Shown: positions 1 through 7,900 of the stretch, piece after piece
Numbering within the stretch: position 1 is the stretch's first letter
Layout of the letters: each line of letters starts with the position of its first letter
Assembly (NCBI GenBank): GCA_003527555.1
Contig: DPWT01000140.1
Location: 1 to 8,635, forward strand
Direction of reading: 5' to 3'
Origin: Verrucomicrobiales bacterium
GTDB lineage: Bacteria; Verrucomicrobiota; Verrucomicrobiia; Verrucomicrobiales; Akkermansiaceae
DNA: 8,635 nucleotides
Notes under the pieces: generated by a model
The model's input: only the letters and a program-made list of their open reading frames with translations
Databases searched by the model: none
Told to the model about the DNA's origin: nothing
Made by a program: the position numbers and the translations under genes

Positions 1-2289
1 CGAATCGGTTTAGATGTGATTTCACAGGAAGTAAAAATCCGTCACGATGACGCCTACAAAGAGCGCGAAACGGAAAACGAAGCCCTTGATTCTGGTGGTG
101 TTTACCAATGGCGCTCCGATGGTGAACGTCACCTATTCAGCCCGCAAGCTATTCACTTGCTTCAGCAATCGACTAAGCTCGGCAACATGGAGGTGTTCCG
201 CCAATATTCAGAGCTCATCAACAATCAATCCAAAGGCCTTTGCACACTCCGAGGCCTCATGGAATTCAAATTTGATCCGAAGAGAGAAATCCCAATCGAA
301 GAAGTAGAACCCGTCAGCGCCATTGTGAAACGATTCAAAACTGGCGCTATGTCCTACGGATCCATCTCTAAAGAGGCCCACGAAGCACTTGCCGTTGCGA
401 TGAACCGTCTAGGCGGCAAGTCTAACACCGGCGAAGGCGGCGAAGATCCTTATCGGTTCCGCTGGACGAATGAAAAAGGTGACTCCAAGAAGAGCGCAAT
501 CAAACAGGTCGCCAGTGGACGCTTCGGTGTCACCTCAAATTACCTCGTCAACGCACGAGAAATACAAATCAAAATATCGCAGGGAGCCAAACCCGGTGAA
601 GGCGGCGAACTGCCAGGCCACAAAGTATTGCCTGCCATCGCCAAGTGCCGTGGAACAACACCAGGAGTTGGCCTCATTTCCCCACCTCCTCACCACGATA
701 TTTATTCCATCGAGGATATGGCTGAACTCATTCATGATCTTAAGAATGCTAACACAGATGCTCGTATCAATGTTAAGCTTGTATCCGAAGTGGGCGTGGG
801 AACCATCGCGGCAGGAGTAGCAAAGGCAAAAGCCGATGTCATCTTAATCGCTGGTCATGATGGTGGTACAGGTGCCAGCCCCCGATCATCAATACAACAT
901 GCCGGCTCACCATGGGAACTTGGTCTGGCTGAAACAAACCAAACACTCTTACTCAACAACCTACGTAGTCGCGTCGTTCTCGAAACAGACGGCCAACTAA
1001 AGACCGGCCGTGATGTAGTCATCGGCGCACTTCTCGGTGCCGAGGAGTTTGGCTTTGCTACTGCTCCCCTAGTCACATTGGGCTGTATCATGATGCGTGT
1101 TTGTCATAAAAACACCTGCCCCGTAGGCATCGCTACACAGAACGTCGATCTCCGAAAAAAGTTCGATGGCGCTGTAGAGAACGTCGTCAACTACATGAAC
1201 TTCGTCGCGGTAGAAATCCGCGAACTTATGGCCAAACTCGGCTTCCGAACACTCAACGAAATGGTAGGTCGTTGCGACCTCCTAGAGATGGGCAATGCAG
1301 TAGATCACTGGAAAGCCTGTGGTCTAGACTACTCGAAAATCCTCTACCGACCCAAAGTCGGTCCCGAAGTTGGCACTTACGCCACCAAACAGCAGGATCA
1401 CCTACTTGATCAAGCACTCGACAACACAACACTTCTCGAACTCTGCAAACCAGCGATCGATAGTTACGAGCAAGTTCGTGCTGAGCTACCTATCAACAAC
1501 ATCAACCGCGTAGTCGGAACCATCACAGGTGCTGAAATAAGTCGTCACCACGGAGCAGCCGGACTTCCAACTGACACCATTCACCTCAAATTCAATGGTA
1601 GCGCCGGTCAAAGCCTGGGTGCCTTTTGCCCACGCGGTATGACATTTGAGCTCGAGGGAGATGCTAACGATTACATCGGCAAGGGCGTATGTGGTGCAAA
1701 AATAATCGTTTACCCACCAAAGTGTTCACCTCCAGAATTAGTTGCCGATCAAAATATCATCGTTGGTAATGTGGCGTTTTACGGTGCCACCGCAGGGGAA
1801 GCTTATATGGCTGGTGTCGCAGGCGAGAGATTTTGTGTGCGCAACTCGGGTGTCCACGCAGTGATTGAGGGCGTAGGCGACCACGCCTGTGAATACATGA
1901 CCGGTGGTTCAGTAACCTGCCTTGGCGGAACTGGGCGCAACTTTGGAGCCGGAATGAGTGGAGGTATTGCATACATTTACAACGAACACGGTGACTTCGA
2001 GTCCAAACTCAATGGCGCCATGGTAAACCTCTATCCACTGGTGGAATGTGATGACTCTGAAATAGAAGAAGTCAAAGCTCGTATTCAGCGCCACGTTAAT
2101 TACACAGGTAGTGTCAAAGGAAGCACACTTCTTGATAACTGGGATGAGGCCGCAGGTAAATTCCTCAAAGTATTGCCAGCCGATTACGAACGTGTGCTCA
2201 ATGCTGTCAAAAAAGCCGAAGAAAGTGGACTCGAGGGAGACGACGCAATCCTCGCTGCTTTCGAAGAAAACGCCAAGGTCGGCAACTAA
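1..2289 (+). CDS. gltB: Glutamate synthase (NADPH) large subunit, C-terminal half (5' partial)
   Basis: This is the C-terminal half of the GOGAT large (alpha) subunit, which transfers the glutamine amide to 2-oxoglutarate to form glutamate in the cytoplasm. The frame is open from base 1, so the true start and the N-terminal glutaminase domain lie upstream; the 762 residues seen are about half of the usual ~1500. The FMN-binding synthase domain is clear: [12 protein letters not shown] at about residue 112, then [36 protein letters not shown] and [11 protein letters not shown]. Three cysteines spaced C-x5-C-x4-C (codons at 1084, 1102 and 1117) match the 3Fe-4S cluster ligands of the family. From about residue 500 a glycine-rich beta-helix (GXGXG domain) follows, with [21 protein letters not shown] at 16 is an internal valine codon, not a start. 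gltD follows 41 nt later, so the two subunits are probably co-transcribed. Confidence 0.97.
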   Translation, partial: RIGLDVISQEVKIRHDDAYKERETENEALDSGGVYQWRSDGERHLFSPQAIHLLQQSTKLGNMEVFRQYSELINNQSKGLCTLRGLMEFKFDPKREIPIEEVEPVSAIVKRFKTGAMSYGSISKEAHEALAVAMNRLGGKSNTGEGGEDPYRFRWTNEKGDSKKSAIKQVASGRFGVTSNYLVNAREIQIKISQGAKPGEGGELPGHKVLPAIAKCRGTTPGVGLISPPPHHDIYSIEDMAELIHDLKNANTDARINVKLVSEVGVGTIAAGVAKAKADVILIAGHDGGTGASPRSSIQHAGSPWELGLAETNQTLLLNNLRSRVVLETDGQLKTGRDVVIGALLGAEEFGFATAPLVTLGCIMMRVCHKNTCPVGIATQNVDLRKKFDGAVENVVNYMNFVAVEIRELMAKLGFRTLNEMVGRCDLLEMGNAVDHWKACGLDYSKILYRPKVGPEVGTYATKQQDHLLDQALDNTTLLELCKPAIDSYEQVRAELPINNINRVVGTITGAEISRHHGAAGLPTDTIHLKFNGSAGQSLGAFCPRGMTFELEGDANDYIGKGVCGAKIIVYPPKCSPPELVADQNIIVGNVAFYGATAGEAYMAGVAGERFCVRNSGVHAVIEGVGDHACEYMTGGSVTCLGGTGRNFGAGMSGGIAYIYNEHGDFESKLNGAMVNLYPLVECDDSEIEEVKARIQRHVNYTGSVKGSTLLDNWDEAAGKFLKVLPADYERVLNAVKKAEESGLEGDDAILAAFEENAKVGN

Positions 2290-2330
2290 TCACTCATAAT
2301 CGTACACACAATAATTAACACTCTTTAGCT

Positions 2331-3827
2331 ATGGGAAAACCAACTGGATTTATAGAATATGAACGTTCCACCATACCGAACCGCGCACCTCTTGAGCGGA
2401 TTAAGGACTGGAAAGAAATTCATGACGTCAGCACCGAAGGAAAACTCAAGAACCAAGCAGCACGTTGCATGGACTGTGGTGTACCATACTGCCACACCGG
2501 AACGAACATCGGCGGCATGGCCAGCGGCTGCCCAATCAATAACCTAATCCCCGAATTCAACGATCTGGTCTATCGCGGTCGCTGGGATGAGGCACTGACC
2601 CGACTCCGTAAGACAAACAATTTCCCAGAATTCACAGGACGTGTCTGCCCCGCCCCATGTGAAGGCTCGTGTGTTTTGGGTTCTATCGAGCCTCCTGTTA
2701 CGATCAAAAACATGGAATGCTCAATCATCGATCGTGGCTGGGAAGATGGTAACATGACACCAAATCCTCCTGCTGAACGCACCGGAAAAACAGTAGCAAT
2801 CATTGGCTCTGGTCCTGCTGGACTCGCGGCTGCTGACCAGCTCAATCAAGCAGGACACACCGTCACCATCTTTGAACGTGCCGACCGACCAGGTGGATTA
2901 CTGATGTATGGCATCCCTAATATGAAGCTCGATAAGCAGGAGATCGTCGATCGCCGCATCGACCTCATGAAAGCTGAGGGTATTCTCTTCGAGATGAACG
3001 TGTTCGTATCCGAAAACAGCGATTGGACTCCCAGCAGGCTGCGCAGCGAGTTCGACAGCGTGATTCTCTGCTGTGGTGCTACTGAACCTCGCGACCTCCC
3101 TATCGATGGTCGTCATGCCAATGGCGTGCATCAAGCGATGGAGTTCCTGACGGCGAATACCCAGTACCAACTGGATAACAATTTTGATGGCTCAAACCCC
3201 GATCTCAATGCTGAAGGCAAGGAGGTTGTGGTTATCGGCGGAGGTGACACCGGCACAGATTGTGTCGGCACCAGTATCCGCCAAGGTTGCAAAAATGTTA
3301 TTCAACTTGAAATCATGCCCATGCCACCTATGGAACGAGCTCCTGACAACCCATGGCCAGAGTGGCCAAAAGTATACAAGATGGACTACGGCCAGCAAGA
3401 GGCCGAAGCCACCCAAGGTGCTGACCCTCGCAGCTATTTGGTAATGACTAAATCGATTATCAAAGACGAACATGACAATGTCACAGGACTGCAAGTGGTG
3501 GACATCACATGGGATAAGAATGACAAAGGCCAATTCGTTCCTATCGAAACCGATGGCACACTCCGCACTATCAACGCTCAATTAATTCTACTCGCCATGG
3601 GCTTTCTCGGTCCCGAGCAAAAGATTGTTGATCAATTCAAACTGGAAACAGATGCACGTAGCAATGTCAAAGCCGACCATGAAGTCTACACGACTAACGT
3701 TGAAGGCGTATTCACAGCAGGCGACATGCGCCGCGGCCAGTCATTGGTCGTGTGGGCCATAAATGAGGGCCGTGGAGCCGCACGCGAGTGTGATCGTTTC
3801 CTGATGGGGTCGACTCAGCTGCCGTAA
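2331..3827 (+). CDS. gltD: Glutamate synthase (NADPH) small subunit
   Basis: This is the complete beta subunit (498 aa, slightly above the usual 470-490) of glutamate synthase. It oxidises NADPH at FAD and passes electrons through iron-sulfur clusters to the large subunit. The N-terminal ferredoxin-like region carries cysteines at 46, 49, 54 and 67 (CMDCGVPYC, then GCPINN) and at 106, 110 and 114 (CPAPCEGSC), matching the 4Fe-4S ligands of the family. The FAD dinucleotide fold [12 protein letters not shown] is near residue 160. The NADPH fold [14 protein letters not shown] is near residue 300. The C-terminal FAD motif [19 protein letters not shown] is near residue 465. The ATG start gives the canonical MGKPTGF-type N-terminus, although no Shine-Dalgarno is visible in the 41-nt gap after gltB. 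A stem-loop starts directly after the stop. Related small subunits occur in other oxidoreductases, but the gltB neighbour settles the role. Confidence 0.97.
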   Translation: MGKPTGFIEYERSTIPNRAPLERIKDWKEIHDVSTEGKLKNQAARCMDCGVPYCHTGTNIGGMASGCPINNLIPEFNDLVYRGRWDEALTRLRKTNNFPEFTGRVCPAPCEGSCVLGSIEPPVTIKNMECSIIDRGWEDGNMTPNPPAERTGKTVAIIGSGPAGLAAADQLNQAGHTVTIFERADRPGGLLMYGIPNMKLDKQEIVDRRIDLMKAEGILFEMNVFVSENSDWTPSRLRSEFDSVILCCGATEPRDLPIDGRHANGVHQAMEFLTANTQYQLDNNFDGSNPDLNAEGKEVVVIGGGDTGTDCVGTSIRQGCKNVIQLEIMPMPPMERAPDNPWPEWPKVYKMDYGQQEAEATQGADPRSYLVMTKSIIKDEHDNVTGLQVVDITWDKNDKGQFVPIETDGTLRTINAQLILLAMGFLGPEQKIVDQFKLETDARSNVKADHEVYTTNVEGVFTAGDMRRGQSLVVWAINEGRGAARECDRFLMGSTQLP

Positions 3828-3860
3828 CTGTCAGCGACTTGCTTTCTACATCGCTGACAG
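3828..3860. terminator. Stem-loop between gltD and the convergent hypothetical gene, probable terminator
   Basis: A perfect 10-bp inverted repeat (CTGTCAGCGA at 3828-3837 and TCGCTGACAG at 3851-3860) with a 13-nt loop begins at the base after the gltD stop codon. It ends 10 nt before the stop of the minus-strand gene. A run of six T on the + strand lies at 3877-3882, about 16 nt beyond the stem, so it is not a textbook intrinsic terminator. No T run follows on the minus strand. Placement between convergent genes supports transcription termination, mainly for gltBD; this is inference. Confidence 0.6.
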
Positions 3861-3870
3861 ATTTCAAACA

Positions 3871-4821
3871 TCATTCTTTTTTATGGCTGATCAGCCCCTT
3901 AAAATCCTCGATCCATTCGGGTGCATCTTTGTGCGTTAAATTGGTTTCAAGATGCTTCAGCATCCGCAATGCCGACTGCTGCTGGTCGCCTACTTCGAAG
4001 CAATCTATTTCCATCTCCCATAATAGCTGCGGTCGTTTTTCGCTCAAAAACTTCTCAAATTCAGGCGCCCGCATCGCGTCTTTTTTACCGATTGTCTTGC
4101 CCCCCCTGACACTCCATTTTTCAATAAGATGACCTTCATGGAGAATACGTTTTTTCCAAGCCGATCTTAGAGAATCGATACGTGTCGTTGTACGCAGCGG
4201 AGGCAATACCACATTGTCATAAATTTGCTCAATATCCATCGTTGATTGCGGCCAGTCCTCGACTTTAATATTAAGGCTATAGGCTCTAGCAAAAACCGAA
4301 TCCAATGCATTTTGGCTGAGAATGGACCGATGCTCCTTAAGCACCTCTGCGTTTTTCATGATTTGATCGAGGTGCTCAATAGCTCGTTTTCCCATCTCAC
4401 TGATATCACCATCTCGTCGCGCTGCTTCAACACTGAGCAGCAACCACGCCAGTTGATGCCGTAACGCCATTCTCATGGATGCCGAACTAAGTCGTTCCTT
4501 ATTTCTTCTTTTCCACTCGCGGAATTCACTCGACTTGCGTTTCTCGTCGGTGAACCGGATTTTCTCATAACATTTCAAGTAGAGAGCCATTGACGCATCA
4601 TCCGATTGAATCGCTGATCGGTAATCTTGGACAGCTCTCTTAAATAGACCACCAACTCGTTCATTAGACCGCTTTTGGATTCTCTCCAACCGTGCCTCCA
4701 AGGCAATGCGGTCTGCCTCAGTCAAAACCGCAGCCTCAGCAGAGAGATTACTGATAAAACCACAAACCATAAAAACATGAATCATCCCCCGTGAGACTTT
4801 GATTGATACAAACTGCTTCAT
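3871..4821 (-). CDS. Hypothetical secreted, alpha-helical protein (signal peptide)
   Basis: I cannot name this 316-residue protein. Its N-terminus looks like a signal peptide: positive charges at K2, K8 and R11, a hydrophobic stretch at about 13-26, and a cleavage site after A-E-A at residue 30. Export to the periplasm or beyond is therefore likely. The mature part is highly charged and predicted helical by eye. A TPR-like segment lies near 60-90 (AVQDYRSAI, then ALYLKCYEKI), followed by a Lys/Arg-rich EFREWKRRNKERL and an amphipathic ALRHQLAWLLLSVEAAR near 119-135. The C-terminus includes PQLLWEMEIDCFEVGD and APEWIEDF. There are no membrane anchors after the signal, no catalytic motif I recognise, and only two mature cysteines (84, 274). 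The start at 4821 is preferred because the next Met (13) would remove the charged n-region; no Shine-Dalgarno is seen. It stands alone between convergent gltD and divergent purU. My impression is a lineage-restricted family, perhaps of Verrucomicrobiota. Confidence 0.8.
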   Translation of the reverse strand: MKQFVSIKVSRGMIHVFMVCGFISNLSAEAAVLTEADRIALEARLERIQKRSNERVGGLFKRAVQDYRSAIQSDDASMALYLKCYEKIRFTDEKRKSSEFREWKRRNKERLSSASMRMALRHQLAWLLLSVEAARRDGDISEMGKRAIEHLDQIMKNAEVLKEHRSILSQNALDSVFARAYSLNIKVEDWPQSTMDIEQIYDNVVLPPLRTTTRIDSLRSAWKKRILHEGHLIEKWSVRGGKTIGKKDAMRAPEFEKFLSEKRPQLLWEMEIDCFEVGDQQQSALRMLKHLETNLTHKDAPEWIEDFKGLISHKKE

Positions 4822-4848
4822 TGTTATTGTAGCGTATCAGATGATAAT
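4821..4848 (+). promoter_or_regulatory. Candidate sigma70-type promoter for purU
   Basis: TTGTTA at 4821-4826 (4 of 6 to TTGACA) and GATAAT at 4843-4848 (5 of 6 to TATAAT) are separated by 16 nt. The expected transcript start near 4855 gives a leader of about 60 nt before the ATG at 4915, and would exclude the upstream TTG at 4852 as the main start codon. The -35 box touches the start codon of the divergent hypothetical gene. Confidence 0.45.
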
Positions 4849-4851
4849 CAT
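4841..4851. promoter_or_regulatory. Palindromic operator-like site ATGATAATCAT over the -10 box
   Basis: ATGAT-A-ATCAT is a perfect 5-bp inverted repeat with a single central base, and it overlaps the candidate -10 hexamer of purU. The core resembles the centre of a Fur box, matching 12 of 19 positions of GATAATGATAATCATTATC when aligned by hand, but the outer hexamers match poorly. It could bind a dimeric regulator acting on either divergent gene, or it could be chance in an AT-rich promoter. Confidence 0.2.
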
Positions 4852-4914
4852 TTGTCGAAAAATCTATCTAGTGAGACTTGCCTAAGACCGATTCGGCATG
4901 TATCTCACCTTTGC

Positions 4915-5769
4915 ATGAAAGGCCTTATTCTTAAAATCAATTGTCCAGATCAGCATGGCATCGTCGCTAAAGTGGCATCCTACGTCGCAGATTACGCAGG
5001 AAACCTAGTAGAATTTTCTCAATTTACTGACGATCAAAATGGCAAGTTTTTTGCTCGTGTTGAGATTGATACCACCGATCTATCAGTTGATGTAGATGAC
5101 TTCGTGAAAGGATTTGAAACACTCGGCAAATCATTACAAGCAGCATGGCACTTCCGCCATCAACCATACAAAATGCGAACCGCTGTGCTGGTGACCAAAA
5201 CTGACCACTGCTTGAACGAAATTCTCTGGCGCACCAAGCTTGGGGAGATGCCTATTGAAATTACATCAATTATAGGCAACCGCGATACATGCAAATCTAT
5301 CGCCGATAACGCAGGTATTCCATTCCATCATGTTGATATGGATGGTGAAAAAAAAGCCGAGGGTTTTCAGAAGATACGCGATTTGTTGCTGGACCAAAAA
5401 GTTGAACTCACTGTGTTGGCAAGATTCATGCAAATCCTTCCCGACTGGTTTTGCCAAGAATTCGGTGGCAAAATCATTAACATACATCATTCGTTCCTAC
5501 CGGCATTTATCGGCGCAAACCCATATCGCCAAGCATATGAGCGTGGCGTAAAGCTGATTGGAGCAACCTGCCACTACGTCACCTCAGATCTCGATGCTGG
5601 ACCAATTATTGAGCAAGAAGTCCAACGCGTGCAGCACTTCCACAGCCCACAAGACCTCATACGCCTCGGGCGTGACTGCGAGCGTAATGCCATTGCACGA
5701 GGTATTCGATACCATGTGAATGACCGCACGATCATCCACAAAAACCGTGCAATTGTTTTCCCCGACTAG
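4915..5769 (+). CDS. purU: Formyltetrahydrofolate deformylase
   Basis: The product (284 aa; about 280 is usual) hydrolyses 10-formyl-tetrahydrofolate to formate and tetrahydrofolate, balancing the one-carbon pool and feeding formate to purine synthesis. Residues 1 to about 80 form an ACT domain (LKINCPDQHGIVAKVASYV), which in relatives responds to methionine and glycine. From about residue 87 the formyltransferase-like catalytic domain follows, with ITSIIGNRDT, VLARFMQILP and NIHHSFLPAFIGANPYRQAY. Asn189 and His191 in the NIHH motif and Asp227 in LDAGPI match the family's catalytic triad. ATG 4915 is chosen because the protein then begins just before the conserved ACT strand, as in E. coli PurU; the frame is open to TTG 4852, which adds 21 residues without family resemblance and lies upstream of the predicted transcript start. 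No Shine-Dalgarno is visible. The gene is transcribed alone and its stop abuts the stop of the next gene on the other strand. Confidence 0.95.
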   Translation: MKGLILKINCPDQHGIVAKVASYVADYAGNLVEFSQFTDDQNGKFFARVEIDTTDLSVDVDDFVKGFETLGKSLQAAWHFRHQPYKMRTAVLVTKTDHCLNEILWRTKLGEMPIEITSIIGNRDTCKSIADNAGIPFHHVDMDGEKKAEGFQKIRDLLLDQKVELTVLARFMQILPDWFCQEFGGKIINIHHSFLPAFIGANPYRQAYERGVKLIGATCHYVTSDLDAGPIIEQEVQRVQHFHSPQDLIRLGRDCERNAIARGIRYHVNDRTIIHKNRAIVFPD

Positions 5770-6594
5770 CTATTTAATCGGTTTGCTCTTACGCATGCGC
5801 TTTTCAAACAAACAGGTGGACGTGAATCCTGTTTCTTCCAAAATTGAAACCCCCTGCTCAAAATCTTGTGCCACCTCGCTTGGAGCGTGAGCATCAGAAG
5901 ATAATGTGATCGGTATTTTAGCAGTAGCCGCTAGCTTGAGAAATTCGCTCGACGGGTAAGCTTCTGCGCAAGGTTTGTGCAGGCCAGCCATATTGAGCTC
6001 AATAGCAATACCGGAATCGGCTACCGCTTCAATCACTGGATCATAAAATCGGCGAAGATCACCTTCTGGTTTGTAACCAAATTTTTTGATTAAATCCGGG
6101 TGACCAAGAAAATCAAACAAACCAGTGCGAGCCATTGTCGCGTATTCATCCCAGTAGGTTTTCCAAATAAATTCGATATCGGTTTCCGCCCAGCGGCCGA
6201 GCTCTGAAGGGTTGTCAAAACCCCACAAGTCTCCGTTACTACTCGAATAGTGAATAGATCCAATTAAATAGTCCCAGCCAAATCTACTTGTCAGACTTTC
6301 GATCCATTTTTCGTTTCCTGAAAACCAATCGCACTCCAGTCCCGCTCGTATTGCAAGCCGATCACCAGCGTGGACACGTGCGCGATCAATCCACTCGAAA
6401 TACTCATCAAGCTGGTCTTCTCGCATTCGCCATTCATCAAAAGGTTCAGGCGATTGCGGCGCATGATCAGAGATGCCATATTCCGCAACCCCCCTCTCAA
6501 TGGCGCGATCAATATATGTCTCAGGCTCGCCCTCCGCGTGCATACATAATGGCGTATGGGTATGATAATCAGCAGGTAATAATGCTCCAGACAT
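5770..6594 (-). CDS. PHP-domain phosphatase, histidinol-phosphatase (HisJ) family
   Basis: This 274-residue protein belongs to the polymerase and histidinol phosphatase (PHP) superfamily. It most resembles HisJ-type histidinol-phosphatase, which dephosphorylates L-histidinol phosphate late in histidine synthesis. Metal-ligand motifs appear in the expected order: DYHTHTPLC (H11, H13), GISDHAP (D43, H44), GLECDWF (E87), GSIHY (H115), GHPD (H165) and SSDAH (D234, H236), suiting a three-metal active site. Length is typical (about 260-280). The ATG at 6594 lies 9 nt after the proA stop, so it is probably translated from the same transcript, although no strong Shine-Dalgarno is present. No other his genes are near, so histidinol phosphate as substrate rests on family resemblance; another phosphorylated metabolite remains possible. 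The last codon is directly followed by the purU stop on the opposite strand, with no visible terminator between. Confidence 0.85.
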   Translation of the reverse strand: MSGALLPADYHTHTPLCMHAEGEPETYIDRAIERGVAEYGISDHAPQSPEPFDEWRMREDQLDEYFEWIDRARVHAGDRLAIRAGLECDWFSGNEKWIESLTSRFGWDYLIGSIHYSSSNGDLWGFDNPSELGRWAETDIEFIWKTYWDEYATMARTGLFDFLGHPDLIKKFGYKPEGDLRRFYDPVIEAVADSGIAIELNMAGLHKPCAEAYPSSEFLKLAATAKIPITLSSDAHAPSEVAQDFEQGVSILEETGFTSTCLFEKRMRKSKPIK

Positions 6595-6603
6595 ATGAAT
6601 TAT

Positions 6604-7863
6604 TTAGGTCGTTGCGTGTAGTGACCTTATTTGGCCATTACCACGAATTCGATACTGATATGACGTCAACTCACGCAGCGCCATTGGACCACGTGCATGC
6701 AATTTGTCAGTTGAGATGCCTATCTCCGCACCAAAGCCAAACTCACCACCATCACTAAAGCGCGTCGAGGCGTTATGAAACACACAAGCACTATCAACTC
6801 GCGTTATAAAACTCTCAGCGCGAGCAGAATCATCTGTAACGATACACTCGGAGTGCCGTGAACTGTGGCAATTGATATGATCAACAGCCTCGGTCATGCC
6901 ACTAACCACCTTGATAGCGACGATGAGATCAAGATATTCTGTATCCCAATCATCATCGGATGCTACCACAACGGCATCACCAAGAATTTCCTGCGTTTTA
7001 GAGTCGCCACGCATTTCCACTCCCTTGTCAGTAAAAACCGTGGCGATTCTGGGTAAAAAATCATCAGCTATCTTGTTATGCACTAACAAGGTTTCCATGG
7101 CATTACACACACCCGGCTTATGAGTCTTCGCATCATCAGCTATGGCTACCGCCATGTCGATATCAGCTTCCCTATCAACATAAGTATGACAAATCCCATC
7201 ATAGTGCTTGATCACCGGCATCCGGGCCCGAGAAACAACCGCCTCTATTAGCCCTTTACCACCACGCGGAATGATCACATCAAGCCATTGATCCATACCC
7301 GCCATCACACTAACGCTCTCGCGATCAGTGAATGGGATCAGCTGAATAGCATCGTCGGGAAGACCTGCCACATGACCACCTGACTGAAGCGCATGCGCTA
7401 TCGCTTTATTAGAATGAATTGCTTCAGATCCACCGCGCAAAATAGTCGCATTCCCAGATTTTAAACACAAAACTGCAGCATCGCTGGTAACATTAGGACG
7501 GCTTTCGTATATAATTCCGATCACTCCAATAGGCACCCGCACTTGCTGGATACTAATATCATTGGGGCGAGTCCACGCATCCATCACCTCTCCAATTGGA
7601 TCAGGCAAATCGGCAACCTCCTCAATGCCGACTGCGATCGCCTCAAGCCTTGCATCATCTAACCGCAGGCGATCTAACATAGCCGGCGACAAATCATTCT
7701 CCTCACCTGCAATTATGTCCTTAGCATTGGCTTTTATAATACTTTCTGCTTGCTCCCGAAGTCCATCAGCCATAGCTCGAAGGATGTCGTTTTTCTTTTC
7801 CGTATCAAGTACGGCCAAGGCATGGGCAGCAGCGCGGGCACGAGCACCCATGCCATGAATCAC
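6604..7863 (-). CDS. proA: Gamma-glutamyl phosphate reductase (glutamate-5-semialdehyde dehydrogenase)
   Basis: The product makes glutamate-5-semialdehyde from gamma-glutamyl phosphate using NADPH, the second step of proline synthesis. Family motifs run from end to end: GVIGIIYESRPNVTSDAA, CLKSGNATILRGGSEA, IIPRGGKGLIEAV, KPGVCNAMETLLVH with the catalytic cysteine (codon 7107-7105, residue 253), VFHNASTRFSDGGEFGFGAE and KLHARGPMALRELTSY. GTG 7863 is preferred: AGGGA lies 9 nt upstream, and the resulting N-terminus (MIHGMGARARAAA, 419 aa) lines up with E. coli ProA (417 aa). GTG 7887 (427 aa) and ATG 7851 (415 aa) are alternatives. The frame stays open to 8127 inside cysK, but that extension resembles nothing and is out of frame with cysK. 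The gene follows cysK by 37 nt and precedes the PHP phosphatase by 9 nt. proB, which makes the unstable substrate, is not in this window. Confidence 0.95.
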   Translation of the reverse strand: MIHGMGARARAAAHALAVLDTEKKNDILRAMADGLREQAESIIKANAKDIIAGEENDLSPAMLDRLRLDDARLEAIAVGIEEVADLPDPIGEVMDAWTRPNDISIQQVRVPIGVIGIIYESRPNVTSDAAVLCLKSGNATILRGGSEAIHSNKAIAHALQSGGHVAGLPDDAIQLIPFTDRESVSVMAGMDQWLDVIIPRGGKGLIEAVVSRARMPVIKHYDGICHTYVDREADIDMAVAIADDAKTHKPGVCNAMETLLVHNKIADDFLPRIATVFTDKGVEMRGDSKTQEILGDAVVVASDDDWDTEYLDLIVAIKVVSGMTEAVDHINCHSSRHSECIVTDDSARAESFITRVDSACVFHNASTRFSDGGEFGFGAEIGISTDKLHARGPMALRELTSYQYRIRGNGQIRSLHATT

Positions 7864-7872
7864 ATCTTTAAT

Positions 7873-7877
7873 TCCCT
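7873..7877 (-). promoter_or_regulatory. Ribosome binding site supporting the proA GTG start
   Basis: AGGGA on the minus strand is followed after 9 nt by GTG at 7863. It is the only Shine-Dalgarno-like sequence well placed for a proA start, and it decides between GTG 7863, GTG 7887 and ATG 7851. The AGGGA falls inside the reading frame of the longer form, so chance is possible. Confidence 0.45.
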
Positions 7878-7900
7878 GAGAATCCACAAGCTTAATTACG

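Noticed and set aside
3839..4132. Plus-strand open frame of 97 aa after gltD
   Set aside because: It starts inside the stem-loop and lies antisense to the secreted-protein gene, with a Ser/Leu-rich shadow-type composition and no ribosome binding site.
4826..4831. TACAAT on the minus strand as the -10 box for the secreted-protein gene
   Set aside because: The best -35-like sequence (TCGACA at 4858-4853) is 21 nt away, too far, and the start site would fall on the start codon.
4852..4914. TTG 4852 as the purU start (305 aa)
   Set aside because: The added 21 residues lack PurU resemblance and lie at or before the predicted transcript start; ATG 4915 gives the family length.
5792..5799. Palindrome CGCATGCG followed by TTTT as a terminator for purU
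   Set aside because: An 8-bp palindrome with no loop cannot form a useful hairpin, and it lies within the coding sequence of the PHP gene.
6288..6758. Plus-strand open frame of 156 aa opposite the PHP phosphatase and proA
   Set aside because: It is antisense to two well-supported genes, spans their junction, and its His/Gln/Arg-rich translation resembles no protein; it is a shadow frame.
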